Source: Acanthosoma haemorrhoidale
Taxonomy: Eukaryota; Arthropoda; Insecta; Hemiptera; Acanthosomatidae
NCBI GenBank assembly: GCA_930367205.1
Contig: OV884011.1
Coordinates: 104,399,139 to 104,463,138, forward strand
Length of the DNA stretch: 64,000 nt
Direction: 5' to 3'
Below, in pieces: positions 35,922 through 48,794 of the stretch; position 1 is the first letter of the stretch; every line of letters starts with the position of its first letter. The notes beneath the pieces were generated by a model, which worked only from the letters and a program-made list of their open reading frames with translations, ran no database searches and was not told the origin of the DNA. The position numbers were made by a program, and so were the translations under genes.

Positions 35922-36610
35922 TATATTAAAAACAACTTTATTATGATAAAATTACAATCTGCCTCATTGGGCAATAAGTTATCGTGATATTTGATCTCAT
36001 TCATACCATATTTACAATTTTCATTTACTCGCTCGTTCATACAGTATTTACTAACACCCCAGAGACATCCCAAGTCCACATGGTTGTCACCCCCCCCTCG
36101 CATGCGAAAGTGGAAGCTGATTCGTGGGAAGTCCTCCACGCTACTCCGTCAGCCGTGTCACTGGATAACAGCCAGCGAAGGCTGACGAAGAGCGCGAGAG
36201 CCACAGACGCTCAGGATATGATTTGAGAAACTGGTCATTGCTACTGTCACGTATTTATATTAGGTGACGAGGCCACTGCCGTTTTAGTCTCCAAGGAGGA
36301 TTATAGGGATGAGTGGCGCAGTCTGTGCTAAGGGATTGGGGTGGTTGGATAGGTTACTATGGAATTTTATGAACTTGGCAGGGATGAGTTCAAGAATATA
36401 GGGTATATTCAGATCATTGTGAAGGATTTTGTTACTGACGTAATAAGGGGCATTTACTATTGCTCTCAGGACATTTGATTGAAAGGATTGGATACGCTTG
36501 ATGTTCGACCTTTTTTGCTGTCCCCCATAGCTCTATTCCGTTGTCCAGATTGACTTAAGTATAACTTTGTAGATTAGTAATTTATTTTCTATTGAGAGGT
36601 AGGTATCGAA
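35922..36610 (-). mobile_element. LINE family A, longest copy
   Basis: Minus strand. The coding end (36610 to about 36270) reads YLSIENKLLIYKVILKSIW, then after a one-base loss YGIELWGTAKK, then RIQSFQSNVLRAIVNAPYYV and NDLNIPYILELI, the C-terminal hallmark of Jockey-like LINE reverse transcriptases. The 3' UTR follows and ends in TAATAAAGTTG with an A/T-rich end near 35930. This copy defines family A and shows its orientation. Frameshifts make it inactive. Confidence 0.88.
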
Positions 36611-37781
36611 TCTTTAAAATACTTTAAAGGGGGAACAGAGACATAGTTATTTTTCGTATAATATTCATCATTCACTTTCAAATAATCCTTTGAATATAAG
36701 CTTACAGAATGAAATCTTCTTAGCTCCAGAACAATTGTATCTCATAATTATTTTCAACGCTGCAGGACTACTTCATAAAACACGATATCTTTTTAATCAG
36801 AATTTAATAGTATCAAATTGAGAGAACTCGAAACTACTTTGACGTATTAGTGGCAAAGTGTTTTAACACTCGTGACATTAATGGTTAGTTTTGTTATTTG
36901 TTAGTTAGTATAACTCTCGTTACACAGTTGGGCCTATTTCATTTCAAATTTATATATTTTGTTCATACTTCCCTTTATTGTATTTGAACTAACAGGAAAT
37001 TGGCTCCATTCAGAGCATGTAGAATGTGAACGTTCAAAACTCAAGATTGATCTCATCTACAATAATTTTTCGACCACTGTAGCAGTGCATACATACATTT
37101 AAGATAAGTTTCCCCTGTCTCTTTATGAACTTGTCAGTTATTTTTTTCATCATGACATTAAATGCAGAGTAAGATGCGAATGACACTGACCTACGAAGGC
37201 GAGGTTCTGTTATTAGGTCAACGGCCGTCCTTCACTTATCTGAATCTGCTGTCAATGCATTTGTTCTCTCTTATTTTTTTCTTTCTTTTTTTTTGTCTTT
37301 TCCCACAAGGCTTTTTTTTCGTCCAAGGCGTCGCGTCTGAAAGAAGCTGTGCCATCAAATCGGCTACGTAAATAAACAGACAATATATGCTGACCTTCAG
37401 TACCGATGGGTCTAGTGATAGAACTCTCCTCTATGGATTGGGAAAGAAAAGAACCTGTTTCAGCTATTTATGCCAAGGAATCGCTGGGTGATTTAATTTA
37501 CAATAAATTAATGATTTTAATTATCATTTGTTTTGGCGAGTCAACAAAACATTTACATAATTTTCGATCTACGCACGTTGAAAATCACAACCATCGTTAA
37601 AAAAATTAATGTTAAGGTTATTTCTGTTTAGTTAATGATCATGTCTGTATTTCCTTTCCGATACCAAAGTAGGGCACACTAGTAGTAATAATATTTTTTT
37701 TTATCTTGGGACTATGTCTATGATAAATAAGGTGAGCCCCATCACTTTTAAAGATGTTTAATAAATTAATGTATAATGTGC
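36611..37781. other. Unassigned AT-rich DNA
   Basis: Nothing recognised; open frames of 64-69 codons at 37162-37600 show no domain. Confidence 0.5.
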
Positions 37782-38215
37782 CATTTATGACGGATTACGT
37801 TACTAAATAACTCAAATAATAATAAAAACATTCGCATATTTTACGAAATTTTATAATTACTGTCGAAGATACAACGAGATGATTATAATGATTACCCTGG
37901 TAATAATTTCGTAGTTTCCCCATTTCTGTCTCCTCGGTTGTTAGAAAGTACTTGATTTGCAACATTAAGTGATATTGCACCACACGGTCATATCATGTTG
38001 CCATGGTCCCATCAAGTAACAACAAATGTACTGACACTCACCCTGCAAGAAGTAATGGTATGAAAGGTGATCACATTACGAAGTAATAAACATTTCTTAT
38101 TGTAAATAAAACTTATCTTTTTTTCTATTTATGGTTTCGGTGTGGAATTAATGAAATAAGGCGCAGTTTTTACCTCTATTATTGACGAATCCATTGAACT
38201 AGTCCGTGAAAAACA
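37782..38215 (+). repeat. Left arm of a 0.43-kb inverted duplication
   Basis: Reverse-complement match, about 97% by eye, to 39361-39791. Differences are scattered substitutions and a four-base indel near 37885. No protein domain; a 62-codon open frame on the minus strand is not supported as a gene. Confidence 0.9.
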
Positions 38216-39239
38216 TATATAAAAAAAGTCAAATCAAATGTGACTTTGGGATAATTTTACGGCTGCTTCTAATTTTACTCCATTTAAGTTCCAACAAAAA
38301 TTATATCATCGACCTGTCAAGATATTAAATTTCATCTCAAAACTCAAAAATAATGTTTTTTAAAACATTAATTTTTGAGATCATGAAGTTATTCACATCT
38401 ACCAATCTACGCAGTAATTTTTACATGAAATGTTTTCATTATACATTTATAGTAATTGAATAGTCTTTGCTAGAAATAGTAACAGAGATGTGCAGAAGTA
38501 AATCCTTCCTCAATGAAATCCTAAGTCAAACAAGAGATTATGAATTTTTCACTCTTCACTGACATATTACATAATTTTTCATGAAATTCTGGACGGCGAT
38601 TGTGGCTTAATATTGATTGCAGCGTACTTCATAAGCTTTTCAATAAAATCAAATTCTCCTTGACTTCATGTGAGGTTACACTGGCCTTATAATGTAAATG
38701 TTGTTAGTAATTTTGTTTCTTCATTGTTTCCTTACGAAAATATTGTTATTTGATTGATCGATTCACTAAGTGTTAGCAACCACTCGTTTCCACTTATTCT
38801 CTCGTAAATATGTAAAGAAATTGTTACTCGGGTTTATTTGTTTGGAGTAAGAAGGTAGACTGCATTTTGGTTATCATGTAATGGTGATGTAAAGAAGTAG
38901 CTGAACATATTTTCGGATTAAATAAAAGTTAGCGGGCGTCGTGTAACAGTAGAGGGAAAAACTCCCTATACGTACCACGGTTAGTACTGAGTATTTGTCG
39001 GTGTGTGTGTGTATTTGTGAACATTTTGTTGTTTTTATTTTTCTGCACGTTTTTGTTTTGTTTTCTTCATATTATTTTTGTTTACATATATTACTGTTTA
39101 TATTTTAATTATTCGAGAATATGTCTTTTATTTGTATATATAATTTTTTTATTTTTTTACATATTTTATTTCTCTACAAATTTTAAATATTAGTGGGGAC
39201 TGTTACGGTCAAAGATCCCAGTTTATCCTAAATAAAGAG
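38216..39239. other. Spacer between the inverted arms
   Basis: AT-rich, with a short TG run at 38999-39010 and T-rich sequence. No gene recognised. Confidence 0.5.
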
Positions 39240-39360
39240 TGTTTTTTTTTCTCCCTCATATCCCCTTGTTACAAAATTATTACATCATATTTCCTGTAGC
39301 TTAGCTACATTTTACACAATTTCTGATTATCCTACATTGCGATTTGCGCTTGTACAAAAG
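39240..39360 (-). mobile_element. LINE family B 3' tail fused to inverted arm
   Basis: Minus-strand LINE-B 3' UTR end, matching 54836-55010 (CCCCTTGTTA, TAGCTTAGCTACATTTTA, GATTTGCG, TACAAAAG blocks). Its A tail appears as the T run at 39243-39250. LINE similarity ends at 39360 and the inverted arm starts at 39361, with no base between. Confidence 0.75.
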
Positions 39361-39791
39361 TGTTTTTCACGGACTAGTTCAATGGATTCGTCAATAATAG
39401 AGGTAAAAACTGCGCCTTATTTCATTAATTCCACACCGAAACCATAAATAGAAAAAAAGATAAGTTTTATTTACAATAAGAAATGTTTATTACTTCGTAA
39501 TGTGATCACCTTTCATACCATTACTTCTTGCATGGCGAGTGTCAGTACATTTGTTGTTACTTGATGATACCATGGCAACATGATATGACCGTGTGGTGCA
39601 ATATCACTTAATGTTGCAAATCAAGTACTTTCTTACAACCGAGGAGACAGAAATGGGGAAACTACGAAATTATTACCAGGGTTTTATAATCATCTCGTTG
39701 TATCTTCGACAGTAATTATAAAATTTCGTAAAATATGCGAATGTTTTTATTATTATTTGAGTTATTTAGTAACGTAATCCATCATAAATGT
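39361..39791 (-). repeat. Right arm of the inverted duplication
   Basis: Inverted copy of 37782-38215. On the minus strand it runs straight into the LINE-B tail at 39360. Confidence 0.9.
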
Positions 39792-42700
39792 TTAACTGCG
39801 GCAATGAGTTGCCAGCTGATAAAATAAGTATATAATTGCAAAGAATGGCTTATGAATAACCTACTCTTTAAAATTGCTTCGTGGGACGTTAAGCACTGTT
39901 TCAGTTCAGACTCAAGTGTTTGTATTGTTATATATCACAGTTAAAATAACTTCCAATTAATTAGTAAATTAGACTTCTAACTATGATTTCATGACCAGGA
40001 AAACCGTCATATGACCACCAATTAATCAAAATTACATTATCTCATTCAGATCTACTTCTATGTGATAGTAATCAACAAATGTACATTCGATTCCACTTAT
40101 CAAAATTCGACAAAGAAGTAAAATTTAATTAAAGACGCATATTTTGGATAACTATATTAATAATTAAATATTTGAATCTTTATATATATAATTAGCTAAT
40201 TAGAAAAATCTATTTGAAAGGCTATGCTCAATAAAATATATTTCGATTAAAACTGTATACATTATTGGAACTACTTACCGTTTGTTGTCCATAGGAAGCT
40301 GTTCCTTGACTATTAATACACTATTTATCTGATATTATATTTCACTTCATCAACTTAAATGTTTGGATTAAATCTTCCAATGTTAGCTTTGTTTAAAATA
40401 CTAAAACGTACGTACTGTGATTGCTATACCTGACACCATGTTTTAGTTTTGGCATTTGTAAAAGGCAATGTATTGACACTACAAAAGGACATTCATTGTT
40501 TCCAACAGCTACAAGGTCTTACCTTCCCCCTTTTCCAAACCAAAAACATAATAGCAGATATCAATAAAATATATATCAAAGGACATTTGAATTATGTCAT
40601 AGTCATGAATATTTTCTATTGGAAAGATAAAAATAATTTGTATATCATTGTTAAACACTTACTTAAAGCTACAAAAATTACTAATTACATTTAATGTAGA
40701 TATTTTAACAAAATATTAGACGGAAAATGTAGAAAAGCGAGTAATTGAAAGACAAGGGTGAAATACAATCGATGAATTACGACGGTAAAAATAAGATTAC
40801 TTTATACAATTATTTTCAGTAAACAATATGGAAGAGAGCAAGTGATGGAATAATACAACATACATTTTATTACTGATTCTAAAATGTAACTAAAGCAAAT
40901 AAATAAAAAAGACACTTTTTAAAGTTTTAAAAAAAACCTTTTTTTATAGATGAAAATAAATACTCCTCTTTAGAAACAATATTCTAAATATAAATTAATT
41001 TAAATATATTTATCATTATATTATAAGATTGCCGAAACTGTAGGAAGAGGTTTTACTTTTAATCAGATAAGTGTCAATCGTCTTTCACCCGTCAGGCTAT
41101 ATGTAAGTGTGTTCTCACCAGTTGTCGTAAAAATGGTCCTATCGTCTTAAAAAAAAAGCTGTATTTCTCATCACCTCTACATTTGATGAGATTTTGGTTA
41201 CAGTGCAACAACGGGAAATATGGTCAACATTGATATTCTGTAAAATTAACTTTAATAAGGCTAATGTGCAGGCATTCTAAAAGGACTTCCGCTGAAAAGT
41301 AAATTTCATAAAAATATGATTGTGATAAATAATACTATTTTGATAATGGCTGCATATAATAGGTACGTAATTACATTTTTGAAAATGTCTATTGTCTAGC
41401 TCATTTTACAAATATGCATATAACAAATAACACTAAAGGATATTAATGATTTATCATTTTAAAGTAAACATTGTCAGTGTGAGAGCCCCACAGACACTAC
41501 TTTTTATTTAGGAAAAGTTCCGTTTGTGATAATGCTTACCTTTCAAAAACATTTCAAAATTACAGAAAATATACTCTTGTAGAATTTGTTATATTGTTAT
41601 TCTTATTGTTAAGCCAACTAGAAATATATTCTAGGGGCGCCAAGAAAAATATAAACCAAGGATCACTGCCGGCTTCAAATGAACATCATTTTACAAATAT
41701 TCATACCAATTTTCGATGACCCATTTTAGGACAGAAGAGGTGGGAAACCCACGATGCCAAAGGTTTATTTGGTAAACGACAAAACTTCTGACACGAGTTT
41801 TAGGCTTCGTTTGTTTGCTTTAGTAGATAATAAAATAGAGCGAGCGTATATTGTCGATGTCAGTGCAAAATGGTTCGTTTTCACGTGAAAATTTATTTAT
41901 ATGTATAATCCTTGTATCTTAGTTATAATTTCAATGTAACAGATCTAATCCATACGAAATACAAAAAACAATTCTCTCCTTCCTACCTCCCCGATACTGG
42001 GTGAAACAACTAGAAAAGTATAAATTGAAAAAAAAAAAAAAGTAGAATGGTAATTTTCTATCAATCGGCGAGCGACTCACGATTAAACCCAATTGCACTA
42101 TCAGGTAATGCCCCGCACTTATTCGTCTGGAAGATTGCGATAATGTGTTCCAGTTCCCATGATTGTAAATTGCAATTTAGCTGTCTGTGGTTTCCTTACG
42201 AGCCCACGACTCACTGCCAATTTCCAAGGAGTTCACGATTAATATCTCTTTAGATAACTTATTGCGCGAATAGTTATGGTGCGTTCAAACGAGCATTCGC
42301 ACTCGCTAGTGTTGTGCCAGTTTGTCCTTTGCTTTTGAATAGCTTAGCTCGTCACCGTTTGGTATGGGCTGGCATATTTTCCTATTGAAATCTTGGGTTT
42401 TATGCAGGTCTACATTATCGCGTTAATGACTTCTTAACTAATAATTAATATTTTCAGCTCTAGATTGCTCCACACCCGCGTATAAAAACATTTTTTTTTA
42501 GTTGTTAAACGTTGTTTAATTGTATACATAAGGATTATATTCAAGTCACCCTCTGCGCAAAGCGATGTCTTATTATGTAAGATCAAACGAAATGGTAATT
42601 ATAAACTATAAAACTATAAACTGAGAAGTACAACCAAAAAGTGCAGTTCCCGTGTGACCTCCTTCCTCGCCGGGAATCGCTTCATCGCCGCTCTCACTCA

Positions 42701-43189
42701 CAGCGTGTTAAACTTAGCAAGTAACAATGAAAGGGACTAATTATTACATACTTCACTGATGGGAATTATATGGAATCTAATTAGCTGATGATTACCTAGC
42801 TACACTATTGCAAATCACTTGGCAATAATTTATTTTTTATTCATCAAAAAACGAATAATAATATACCTTTGCGGCAATTAAATTGAAGGGGTTAATTAAC
42901 CACAATTCTTTGCTAACGTTGAACGTACTGGTTATTTATATATCAAAATGTTGCGGGTCGTTTATGTGTTCGACTGTTAGTCATATAATAATGGTTGAAC
43001 CGATCTTAATTAATAAAATAATGTGTCAACTCCATGTCTTCCCAGAATAGGTTTATTCTGTGGATGAGCGCTCTTAGAAATACACGCTGCCACTGTCAAT
43101 TTCTGGTCATACTTGTTACTTGGGCAGTAAATGGCTTATTAACGAATTGACTAATTCAATATTACTAATCTTTTTTTCTTTTCTTTTTT
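39792..43189. other. Unassigned AT-rich DNA
   Basis: No supported gene. An 81-codon open frame at 40449-40694 has no domain. Bases 42045-42260 are less AT-rich, without a usable frame. Confidence 0.45.
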
Positions 43190-43395
43190 TTTTTATTGTT
43201 AACAACTTTATTATGATGAAATTACAATCTGCCTTTACTTAATAGGCTATAAATAATTGAGATAAGTGTTTTCATTCATACCATATTTAGAATTCATCAT
43301 TCGCTCGCACATTCATACCATATTTACAATTCATCATTCGCTCGCACATTCATACAATATTTACAAACAGCCCAGGGGCCCCCCAAGTCCGCACG
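43190..43395 (-). mobile_element. LINE family A 3' fragment with internal tandem duplication
   Basis: Minus-strand family A 3' UTR with a clear signal and tail: CATAATAAAGTTGTTAACAA followed by A-rich sequence. A 37-base unit (CATTCATACCATATTT...CGCTCGCA) is present twice in tandem at about 43274-43347. Confidence 0.8.
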
Positions 43396-43553
43396 GATTA
43401 CTTATCTAGTGTGAAGGATAGTCAGCACATGATAAGGGCACCGTGTGATACAGAAATTTAGTTATTGTGAAGTGTTAAAGAAGTTGACATTTATTTCATC
43501 GATTAGTTATTTTTGATTATTGACTTGACTATTTTAATTAAACATTAGCCAAA

Positions 43554-43586
43554 ATGTTTGTAGGGATTCCCAGAAGTAAAGGCAAG
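43554..43586 (+). CDS. Candidate first coding exon (MFVGIPRSKGK)
   Basis: ATG in a favourable CCAAAATG context, 11 codons, then AAG followed by GTACGC as a possible donor; ends in phase 0. It could splice to the phase-0 exons at 48431 or 58448 as an alternative start of the 58-59 kb gene. The donor is only moderate and the exon is very short. Without transcript data this is a hypothesis. Confidence 0.25.
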
Positions 43587-46469
43587 GTACGCTATCTTAC
43601 GCACGGTAATTCAAGAAAAATATTAATTCTTGATGTTATATATTTTATGAAATATTGGAGCTATTTATATTTCTTGTTTTGATGCATGAATCAGTATTAC
43701 TGTCAGATAAAACAAATTTCAACCTTAGAATTAACGTTATTGTTACAATAAAATACATTTGGGTCGTGATTCCAAAAAAAATGTTTATAAAGTACAATTT
43801 CGCTAAGCCAAGCTGTTCGTATTTTGTTTCACGGCAGGAATAGGAAGTATTTTTGCAAGAAACGTGTACCCAAGGTTCCACTTTTAAGAACGGACAATTA
43901 GAGAATGTTCTTGTTTATCTTTTCCAACTCTTAGCTTTTCTAGATTTCTTTACAGTCAAAATAAAAACTCCTTCCCTTTAACCGAAGTATCCTACATGAC
44001 TCTGATAATGACGGTTCATGGATATAAAAAATGAGTGAACACAAAAAAACAACACTTGGAACATTAGCTGCTAGTGAGAAGTACACTACACAAAATGGTA
44101 CACCATTTTGCAACACCTTGAAAAATAGGAGAGTGCTTTTCCCCGAGATTATGACGTCGCTATGAAAAATGTGCCTATCCCTTTCTGACGAATATATTGT
44201 GGTCAAATTTTGAGGCAAAAAGCATAATTTATTTTTTTAAATATATATGTATACCCTGAAATTAACGACTTTCAAGCACGTAAGATCAACTTTCAAAATA
44301 TCGAATAACATTTATGCCTTGTTCCAAGGAAAATAAATTGAGTAGGGGAAATCTCAAACATCCAGGGCTTAGGGCATGGCAACCAAAAGAGTCAGACGCC
44401 CGGCGTACAGGCTTTTAGTATTCATGTATATTCGTACCTACATTTGATATTACAACAAACTCACCATTGAATTTACTTAAATGAATAAATTTGAACTATT
44501 AATAAGACTACATTAGGCAGTTGTAGTTTTCTTAAGACAACATGTCAATTGTCTAAAACACATCCTTGAAGTAATGAAGTAACGGAATTATATGCCATTG
44601 TGTTATGAAGCTTCATCCAATGGTAGTAATTAAGGGGCCTTATTGTTTCTCTGTTTTACACTAGGTTGCTACAAATGTTTTGCATAAAACTAGTTAATTA
44701 AAAAAAAATATATTTTTATAAAAAATAAGTTAAATGTTGCTCCTTTGAGTCCTGATTTCGCCCATAAACCGTACGCTATCGAGTAATTCATCATCGACAA
44801 CTGATCGGTGGTGGAGGAATGGGGTTAAAACCACAGCGCTTCCACAAATGTGCCTGGGTGTCGCCTCAATAATATTTTCCTGTTAACCGAATCACAACTT
44901 TTTCTTTAAAAATTTTCGTTGAAATAAATATATTTAATGAAACCCAAAGGCCTTTAAGTACATAATTTAATCGGGTCGATCGAGTCGTATTAGTATTTAA
45001 TATGTTATTTCAAAGCTAAAAATGTTTTCAAGCATAATGACTTATTTAACAAACTGGTTATTTAGGAAGTTATACTTTCTAACTGTCCTCAATAATGCAT
45101 GCGGATCCTCTTTATAGGTACATTTGAGCTCGTAAACTAACCCCAAAGGGTTGTGGTGAAAGCTTACCGGTAAAAGGCGCTGTTGACGAATACCCTCTCT
45201 TGTTTTTTTGGTATTGCTTTCTTTTCTTTATCGTGGATGCTGCCAGTAAATATAACTATATATAGCTAACAATTGAGGAAACCAGTTTTGAGAGAGATGC
45301 CACTTCCTCAGGCATAGGACGCCTTTCAGGCCAGTTAGCCCACCGGCTAGTCTATGTCTAAGAACAGCGGCCTCTCAGGTTTTACTACTACTAAATTTTA
45401 GTTTATAACGATTAAGAACTGAATTTGAATTAAAATTAACAACTTAGAACTAATAAGGGCTCTCAGGACACCCCAGCATTAATCAAGCGATTGTGAAAAA
45501 AATATTTGTGGTATTTTTTATCAAAAATACTAGATCCATCTTGGTCACTAACCGACTCTTCAACCAATGAAAACAATTGGATATAACTACAATATTAATA
45601 TTTAAAACCCGATTAAACCGGCTTGAAACCATGAATTTATTTATTTCTCTCAAAGCTTTACTACTAACTTTAAAAATATACTATGTACTACAACTATGAA
45701 TTGAGATAGCTGGTATGTGGCTGGTGAAATGGACTGTATGCAAAGGGTAAGATGAGGGTAGTGAGATTTAGAACATGAAAATACAATTCAATGGTTAAAG
45801 AAGTCTATTGAAAATAAAAGAACCAAAACTAAACATAATTTTTGGGGAGGGTGTCCGAAAGAAATTATAATTTGTTTCAGAGAGTTAGTATTCAAATTTT
45901 TGTTTCCCCTCACTTAGGCTAAAAAAACAAACAAACTATGTTGCTTTCACTGTTCCAGAGGGAGTTATTAAAAATGCTCGTACCTTCATCTCACCCGGTC
46001 ATCTCTCTTCTCCTGGGCCCCTGCGCTCGGCTACAATCTTCCTCTACTCCATAGTGTGCGATCGCTTGGCTACGTATCCATGGAGAGGAATAAAAAAATG
46101 TAGTGGTCGACCACGTTATGTACGAGAGATGTCGACTTCTTTTCCTTCCACCCTTGCCCTTGGAGAAGTTTAAATGTCGATCGAGTCTTCCCAATTTGAT
46201 AGGAGATTTTTCCAGCTGGGGTCCTTGACAAGTGACAAAATTTTCAAGTACGATGAGAACTGGGTCTTGAGAACACTTTACTCTACTTACTTTACGCTAA
46301 GACTTTTTAAGAAAAGAGTTAGCAAATGCCTTTTTTGTTCACGTTTAATTTTGTTTTCATACTTCCCGTTATTGCTCTTTGCATAAAAACTAATCAGCTT
46401 ATTTCGAGGTGTCGTACCTTTAAATTTTCAGACTCATTGAATCATTTTTAGATGGTCACTATCGTAACC
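43587..46469. other. Unassigned AT-rich DNA
   Basis: No supported gene. Open frames up to 92 codons (43940-44218, minus) lack domains. Confidence 0.45.
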
Positions 46470-46743
46470 ATATGTGTATGCATGCAAAGAGACAGCCGAG
46501 CGCCTTGTACTTGATCGAAAATTCCTTCTGGAATTTTTTCCGAGCTTTCCTTTCGAGCTTGGCAAAAAGTTATTAAAATTGACTTACTACTTTTCCCAAC
46601 CGTCGTTTGGCTTAGAAGCATACATTTGTGTATGGAAGTTCCCATATATGGATATTAATCAATCCATACTTACATTAATTATTAATGAATTCAAATAGAA
46701 GAACTCGATGCTTTTTGTTGTTTGATACACCATTCTTGGCTTC
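46470..46743 (+). repeat. Dispersed repeat D, copy split by a solo LTR
   Basis: Matches 52608-52850 (GTACTTGATCGAA, AGAAGAACTCGATG, CACCA(T/C)TCTT blocks). Similarity resumes after the LTR at about 47380 (AATGCTATGAGTAGTCTATAATA against AATGCTGAGAGTAGATTGATAATA), so the 52.8 kb copy is an empty-site relative. Confidence 0.65.
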
Positions 46744-47302
46744 TGTAGTGAAGCGCTACCCATATATGTAAATTACCCTATACTCTGGTGCATATAATGT
46801 ATTGTAATTAGATGTAAAACATGGTAAAAGCCTTTTCTAGTAATAAAACATAGAGGGATCGGCAGTAGTAAACAAGTAACAGAGGGTTGAAGGTACAGCA
46901 ATAAACCTGAGAAGATAAGCCACCTGACTGCCATAAATAGCCCCCTTGCAGACCTTCAGTCACTTTCCGGGGTCATAAAATCTAAAAGCCATGCCAATAA
47001 ACCTTAGGGGACGAGCGATCACGTATATCGGTAGGTGTGACATCATAAAAAGACTCTCTGGCGACTTGTACCCGTGACACTGCTGGGCTTCCGCTCGAAC
47101 TCTGAAAACTTGACTTATTCTTTATGAAACCTCTGTACCTCTTTTCTTGAACATAGTGCATTGTCGGGGCACATCCCTATCAATAAATGGAGTCAAATAT
47201 TAACGCCTACATGGAACATGGTCCATGTTATTAACTACAGCAATCCGCACTTGTCACCAGGGCTAGAGTGATCAGGCACTCCCCTAGTGACGCCCCCCGA
47301 CA
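46744..47302 (+). mobile_element. Solo LTR, family T, with GCTTC target duplication
   Basis: 559 bp. Starts TGTAGTGAAGCGCTACC and ends GCCCCCCGACA. Perfect GCTTC duplications at 46739-46743 and 47303-47307. Shares AAATTACCCTATACTCT, CTTATTCTTTATGAAACCTC, CATAGTGCATTGTCGGGGCA and the terminal inverted block with the 23.4 kb copy. Confidence 0.85.
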
Positions 47303-47396
47303 GCTTCCTTTTTTGTAATTATAATCTACTAAAGGAAAAATAAACGCTAAACATTTAACGTCACTTAAAACCCCTGAAAATGCTATGAGTAGTCTA

Positions 47397-47414
47397 TAAT
47401 AATAATAATAATAA
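47397..47414. repeat. (AAT)n microsatellite
   Basis: Six units of AAT/ATA in an otherwise unassigned stretch (47308-48430). Confidence 0.8.
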
Positions 47415-48430
47415 TAGTCTATATGATAAAAAATATAAATGTAAATATTTCGATTGGTAGAGTTTATGCCAACGACACGATAATTGATAAAATCGCCTAT
47501 GCAATATAAATAGTTACCTGTTTATAAACGAACTTTATTTATCAAGTATTTGCGGCTTTCATTAGGCTCTTATGAATATATATTGTAGCTTATAATTTTA
47601 TCGCGTGGATCGACTAATTAAATATCGGTCAAGTTTAAATTAGACTTATATGTAAAAAGTGGCGATCCTGGGAAAAAACTATCATATCTTAATCATAACT
47701 TCCAAATTTAAATAGCTCCTCAGCAGCGATTTAGAATAGGAAGGTTAAGTGATATGCTACCGGCCCCAAAAAAATTATTACAATATCCATGGATGGTTTT
47801 AAACACACTTATTATATATATTCTTGCCTCATCAATTTCGGTTTTTTTTTTTAACTTTCGGGAAAATCAGAAGTTTGATTCTGTTTGTGGTGTAAAATAA
47901 AACCGCTGGTTCTAGGTTTTATGATGAGAAATATGTGGGCCTTACTTGTTGGAATCGATTAGGGGGATTTAATACTATATCCAATTACTAAATGAAAATG
48001 GGCCGGTTAAAATAACTAAACTAATTGGACTGGATAGATAATTATCAATGAAGTTTTATGATATCTATGGAATACTAAAAGTGACGTATGCACATGAAAT
48101 AAAGATTTCAGACCCATTAAATCATTTTAAGATTAGTATCATAAAACATAGATGCACACGGGAGACGATGAAAGTAGAGTCTACCTTCAGTGATAGAGAC
48201 AGACAGTAAGACAATATCACATTCATCCAACCACACCCTCTCGACTAGGGAAGTGACAGCCATTAGCTGCTCAGTACATTAGCCTGTAGGAAACGCTAGA
48301 ACGACGCTAAAAGCTGCTTCCGATGTCGTGCCCTTGTCATTGTAAATTTTAATAATACTCCAAACGTCTAGAGGAGAAGTCAACTACACAGCTATCGGTT
48401 CTAAATGTGCTTCCTGTTCCCCTATCACAG

Positions 48431-48445
48431 AATTCGTCACTGAAG
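48431..48445 (+). CDS. Candidate 15-nt microexon
   Basis: AATTCGTCACTGAAG (NSSLK, phase 0 to 0) between a strong acceptor (pyrimidine tract CTTCCTGTTCCCCTATCACAG) and a GTGAG donor. Its phase fits between the 28.8 or 43.5 kb candidate exons and the 58.4 kb exon. Chance occurrence cannot be excluded. Confidence 0.25.
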
Positions 48446-48794
48446 GTGAGATTCTGTACATTTGTATTTCACCTGTAAGCAAATTCTACTGCACTTATAT
48501 GCAATAACACCTAAAGTTGCAATGTATCATTATGTGTTGGATATAATAGAAGGAAGGAAGCAAAGAATTTAAAAAAAAAATGCTGAATAATAAATACCTA
48601 AGTAAAGTACTCTTGCCAATACTCAGACCACCTACTACCACTTCTTATCTGTATGTACGTCGGAGCACGTTTGTATGAGTGTGCGTTGTACGTTTTTGAT
48701 AGATCGGAACCAAGCATTGATCAAGTAACACAGATTGGCGTTAACATTGTCAAATTATTTTAAAATTCCAATTAAGTTTTTTTTTTAAACAAAG
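48446..48794. other. Unassigned AT-rich DNA
   Basis: Nothing recognised. Confidence 0.5.

Noticed and set aside
37795..37983. 62-codon minus-strand open frame in the inverted arm
   Set aside because: The second arm carries a four-base indel in the same place and breaks the frame, so there is no sign of coding constraint.
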